Shown in pieces: positions 61,727 through 64,000 of a stretch of 64,000 nucleotides of DNA. This DNA is from Lentilitoribacter sp. Alg239-R112 (lineage in GTDB: Bacteria > Pseudomonadota > Alphaproteobacteria > Rhizobiales > Rhizobiaceae): NCBI RefSeq assembly GCF_900537175.1, contig NZ_LS999833.1:992001-1056000 (forward strand), read 5' to 3'. The notes below the pieces were generated by a model. It was not told where the DNA came from and did no database searches. It saw only the letters and a program-made list of their open reading frames with translations. The translations under genes were made by a program, and so were the position numbers. Position 1 is the stretch's first letter; the number at the start of each line of letters is the position of its first letter.

Positions 61727-62797
61727 ATGGATATCTGGAATTATATGTTGCCACTGAGCGGCTTGCTAGCCGGTATTTTGCTTGGATATGTTGCTCGACG
61801 AAATTTCTTTTGCACATTATCAGCGCTTGAATCTCACTGGTACGGTAACAATTCAACAGGGTTACGCACATGGGTTCTTGCAGCAATTTGTGCAGCCTTT
61901 TTTACCCAAATCCTAATATATTTTGATATGGTTGATATCTCGCAGTCATTTTATCTAACTCCTAACTTTAGCTGGCTAGGTGCAATCATTGGTGGTCTTT
62001 CGTTTGGCTTTGGGATGGCTTTCGTGGGTACCTGCGGGTTTGGCGCTTTAGTCAGGCTTGGTGGCGGCAGTTTGAAGAGCTTTATTGCGCTTCTCATACT
62101 GGGCATTACAGCTTTATCGGCACAAAGGGGGTTGTTGGGATTTTCTAGAGCTGGTTTTACAGATAATTTTCAACTTGGTTTATTTGGTGCTGAAAATCAG
62201 TCAATCCCGGAAATTGTCAACAAGTTTTCAGGGTTAGATATATCACTATTTACGACATTAATTTTACTGGCCATTCCCCTGCATTGGGTTTTAAAGGATG
62301 CTAAGTTTCGCACAGAGATAAAAGGTTATGTTACCGCAGTTACAATTGGGATGATTTGCGCGTTTGGTTGGTATGTAACATCGCATGCCTCGCAAGTATC
62401 ATTTGAAAATGTACAGATCGAGTCAATGAGCTTTGTCACACCAGTTGGAGACACACTTTTCCAGTTTGCAACTTTTACCGGGGTTGGACCAGACTATGGT
62501 GTTGGCCTGATTTTTGGTGTGGTTATAGGCGCTACAATCGCAGCAAGATCTGCAGATAACGTAACATGGGAAGCTTGCGATGATGCACGCGAACTTGGCC
62601 GCCATCTATTAGGAGCTGCCATGATGGGTTTTGGCGGCGTGTTAGCATTGGGCTGTACAATTGGCCAAGGCATTAGTGCTGCATCTTTACTGACCATTTC
62701 GGCGCCTATCACAATGCTATCTATCGGCTTAGGCGCAAAGATGGGCCTCGCATGGTTGCTGGAAGGTTCTATCAAGCCGGCATTTAGTTTTCGCTAA
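61727..62797 (+). CDS. soxT: SoxT-type sulfur transport membrane protein (YeeE/YedE family)
   Basis: A 356-residue protein with about nine membrane helices and two YeeE/YedE repeats. Conserved cysteines are in VGTCGFGALVRLGGG and ALGCTIGQGIS, with an N-terminal GYVARRNFFCTLSALE. Relatives import thiosulfate or related sulfur species. The GTG at 61718 is in frame, but GGGAGG eight bases before the ATG at 61727 sets the start. Third gene of the soxS-soxR-soxT unit. Confidence 0.85.
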   Translation: MDIWNYMLPLSGLLAGILLGYVARRNFFCTLSALESHWYGNNSTGLRTWVLAAICAAFFTQILIYFDMVDISQSFYLTPNFSWLGAIIGGLSFGFGMAFVGTCGFGALVRLGGGSLKSFIALLILGITALSAQRGLLGFSRAGFTDNFQLGLFGAENQSIPEIVNKFSGLDISLFTTLILLAIPLHWVLKDAKFRTEIKGYVTAVTIGMICAFGWYVTSHASQVSFENVQIESMSFVTPVGDTLFQFATFTGVGPDYGVGLIFGVVIGATIAARSADNVTWEACDDARELGRHLLGAAMMGFGGVLALGCTIGQGISAASLLTISAPITMLSIGLGAKMGLAWLLEGSIKPAFSFR

Positions 62798-62806
62798 CCC
62801 GCCTCG

Positions 62807-63739
62807 CTAGACTTGGACAAATTTGTATGCATTGCCTGACTTTTCTACACGACCTAACCCACCATTGGGCAAATGATAGCCAATTAGTTGCATCTTTTCT
62901 TGTGCCAACCGATCCAGTAATCTAACTCTGGTTTCAATTCCCCTTTCGCTATCGTGGTCAGAGCCAGACGGCCACGATGGCTTGGCAAAGGAAACAATAT
63001 CGTTGGTAATCGCATCACCTATAACCATAAGGCTTTCATCATCACTTGCGCCATGGATCACAAATGCCATATGGCCAGGCGTGTGGCCAGATGTATCAAA
63101 AGCCTCAACACCGGAAATGACCTCATCACCTGAATTAAAAAGCTGAACGCGTTCTTTCATCACGTCCAACCTATTTTGTGCGCCAACGGCAAAAATTTCT
63201 CGCCCGTCACTCATTTGTTGAATTACGTCTTCGCTCGTCCAAAAATCCCATTCCACCTGCGGGAAATATAAATTGGCTTCTGGAAATGTTATCTCGTCAA
63301 AGTCATCAAGAATACCCCACAGATGATCAGGATGCCCATGGGTGAAGATCACGTCTGTAACCTCAGACACATCAATCCCCGCAGCGTCAAATGATTCCAT
63401 CAGTTTTCCAGCACTTGGCATAAAATTACTTCCAGCACCTGCATCGAACAAAATTTTGCGATCACCATCTTCAACATATGTTAGGTTACATTTTGGCTCT
63501 AAAGCTTTGTTATTCATTCCGTGTTTAGCAAGGAATGGATCAAGCTCGGACTTATCTATGTCTGGGAAAAGAAAGGAAACAGGCAGTGAAAGATTTCCAT
63601 CACTTAACGAGCTGATATTCTTTCCGCCAGATTGTAAAATCATCTTTGCCTGCAAGTTCCTCATTGGGATCAGCGCCGCGGCTGTTGCAGCCACACCAGT
63701 TTGCAAAACCTGTCGTCGGGTAAAATTCGTAAGACTCAT
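62807..63739 (-). CDS. Tat-exported MBL-fold metallohydrolase (SoxH-like)
   Basis: A 310-residue metallo-beta-lactamase-fold protein. Twin-arginine signal (FTRRQVLQTGVAATAAALIP), metal motif FTHGHPDHLWG, then DTSGHTPGHMAF and VIGDAI. The start at 63739 forms ATGA with the hemA stop, showing translational coupling; the frame also extends to 63772. SoxH in other sox loci is an MBL protein, but this one sits after hemA rather than in the sox operon, so the name is only a suggestion. It acts in the periplasm on an unknown substrate. Confidence 0.8.
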   Translation of the reverse strand: MSLTNFTRRQVLQTGVAATAAALIPMRNLQAKMILQSGGKNISSLSDGNLSLPVSFLFPDIDKSELDPFLAKHGMNNKALEPKCNLTYVEDGDRKILFDAGAGSNFMPSAGKLMESFDAAGIDVSEVTDVIFTHGHPDHLWGILDDFDEITFPEANLYFPQVEWDFWTSEDVIQQMSDGREIFAVGAQNRLDVMKERVQLFNSGDEVISGVEAFDTSGHTPGHMAFVIHGASDDESLMVIGDAITNDIVSFAKPSWPSGSDHDSERGIETRVRLLDRLAQEKMQLIGYHLPNGGLGRVEKSGNAYKFVQV

Positions 63740-64000
63740 GCCACTGCCCTCGATAACGCACATTGTGCCCAAAGCTCGCTGAGCGCATTTGCAAGATGCT
63801 CAATGTCTGTTGAACTGTGAAGTGGAGATGGCGTAAAGCGTAACCGTTCTGTTCCAACCGCTACGGTTGGGTAATTAATAGGTTGAACATAGACGCCATA
63901 CTGATGCAGTAAAATATCAGATAGATATTTACACTTCTTGGCATCGCCAACCATAACTGGAACAATGTGGCTTTCATTGAGAAGGTGAGGAATTCCGCGT
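63736..64000 (-). CDS. hemA: 5-aminolevulinate synthase, C-terminal part (truncated by window edge)
   Basis: The last 87 residues of an ALAS. IVPVMVGDAKKCKYLSDILL, GVYVQPINYPTVAVGTERLR and FTPSPLHSSTDIEHLANAL are near-invariant in alphaproteobacterial ALAS. The N-terminal part with the PLP lysine lies beyond position 64000. The enzyme makes 5-aminolevulinate from glycine and succinyl-CoA, the alphaproteobacterial haem route. The neighbouring locus makes at least four c-type cytochromes. Its stop overlaps the start of the MBL gene. Confidence 0.93.
   Translation of the reverse strand, partial: RGIPHLLNESHIVPVMVGDAKKCKYLSDILLHQYGVYVQPINYPTVAVGTERLRFTPSPLHSSTDIEHLANALSELWAQCALSRAVA

Noticed and set aside
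1..64000. Mobile elements, CRISPR arrays, prophage or tRNA genes
   Set aside because: I found no transposase, integrase, phage structural gene, regular repeat-spacer array or cloverleaf that I could support anywhere in the window.

Overview
The window reads as chromosomal DNA of an alphaproteobacterium, probably a marine, moderately AT-rich member of the Hyphomicrobiales/Rhodobacterales type. The evidence is an ALAS-type hemA at the right edge, a complete Paracoccus-like sox locus, many tightly coupled ABC-transporter operons (ATGA overlaps) and alphaproteobacterial FprA, GcdH and MocR proteins. I see no rRNA, tRNA, CRISPR array, transposase or phage gene. Coding density is high and the only gene-poor stretches are short intergenic regions.

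Layout. 1-0.7 kb: 3' part of an endonuclease/exonuclease/phosphatase protein. 0.7-8.1 kb: LysR regulator divergent from an M19 dipeptidase and a five-gene Dpp-type peptide importer. 8.3-10 kb: a putative lipoprotein and a membrane-anchored AraC regulator whose upstream regions share a motif. 10.1-12.4 kb: a divergent pair, a PCu(A)C-like copper protein with an extra C-terminal domain and a large membrane protein. 12.5-29.4 kb: a catabolic island consisting of a Liv-type ABC importer, a molybdenum hydroxylase, 6-hydroxynicotinate reductase, UPF0280, two DUF1185 paralogues, a MarR regulator, a CaiB/BaiF CoA-transferase, enamidase, ferredoxin-NADP reductase and glutaryl-CoA dehydrogenase. 29.7-37.3 kb: a Pot-type ABC importer with a methylmalonate-semialdehyde-type dehydrogenase and a MocR regulator. 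37.5-40.6 kb: a ProXWV glycine betaine-type importer. 41.1-48.2 kb: a compact, unusual biosynthetic cluster (KAS III, SDR, MBL hydrolase, F390-synthetase-like adenylase, ATP-grasp, methyltransferase, Rieske oxygenase). 48.3-51 kb: DKNYY-repeat and YcxB-like proteins. 51.2-62.8 kb: sox genes F-E-D-C-B-A-Z-Y-X-W-V (minus strand) and S-R-T (plus strand). 62.8-64 kb: an exported MBL protein translationally coupled to the end of hemA.

The most notable content is the 12.5-29.4 kb island. Its enzymes fit the aerobic reductive nicotinate route described for Azorhizobium: nicotinate to 6-hydroxynicotinate, to tetrahydro-6-oxonicotinate, ring opening, loss of CO2 and oxidation to glutarate, glutaryl-CoA, crotonyl-CoA. 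Four transcription units of this island carry copies of one palindrome, TCATTNGTNNACNAATGA, placed over or just after a promoter in the three clearest cases. This suggests a single regulon controlled by the MarR protein encoded in the island. The UPF0280 and paired DUF1185 proteins have no assigned role and are candidates for undescribed steps. The second notable item is the 41-48 kb cluster, which looks like an uncharacterised lipid or amide natural-product pathway.
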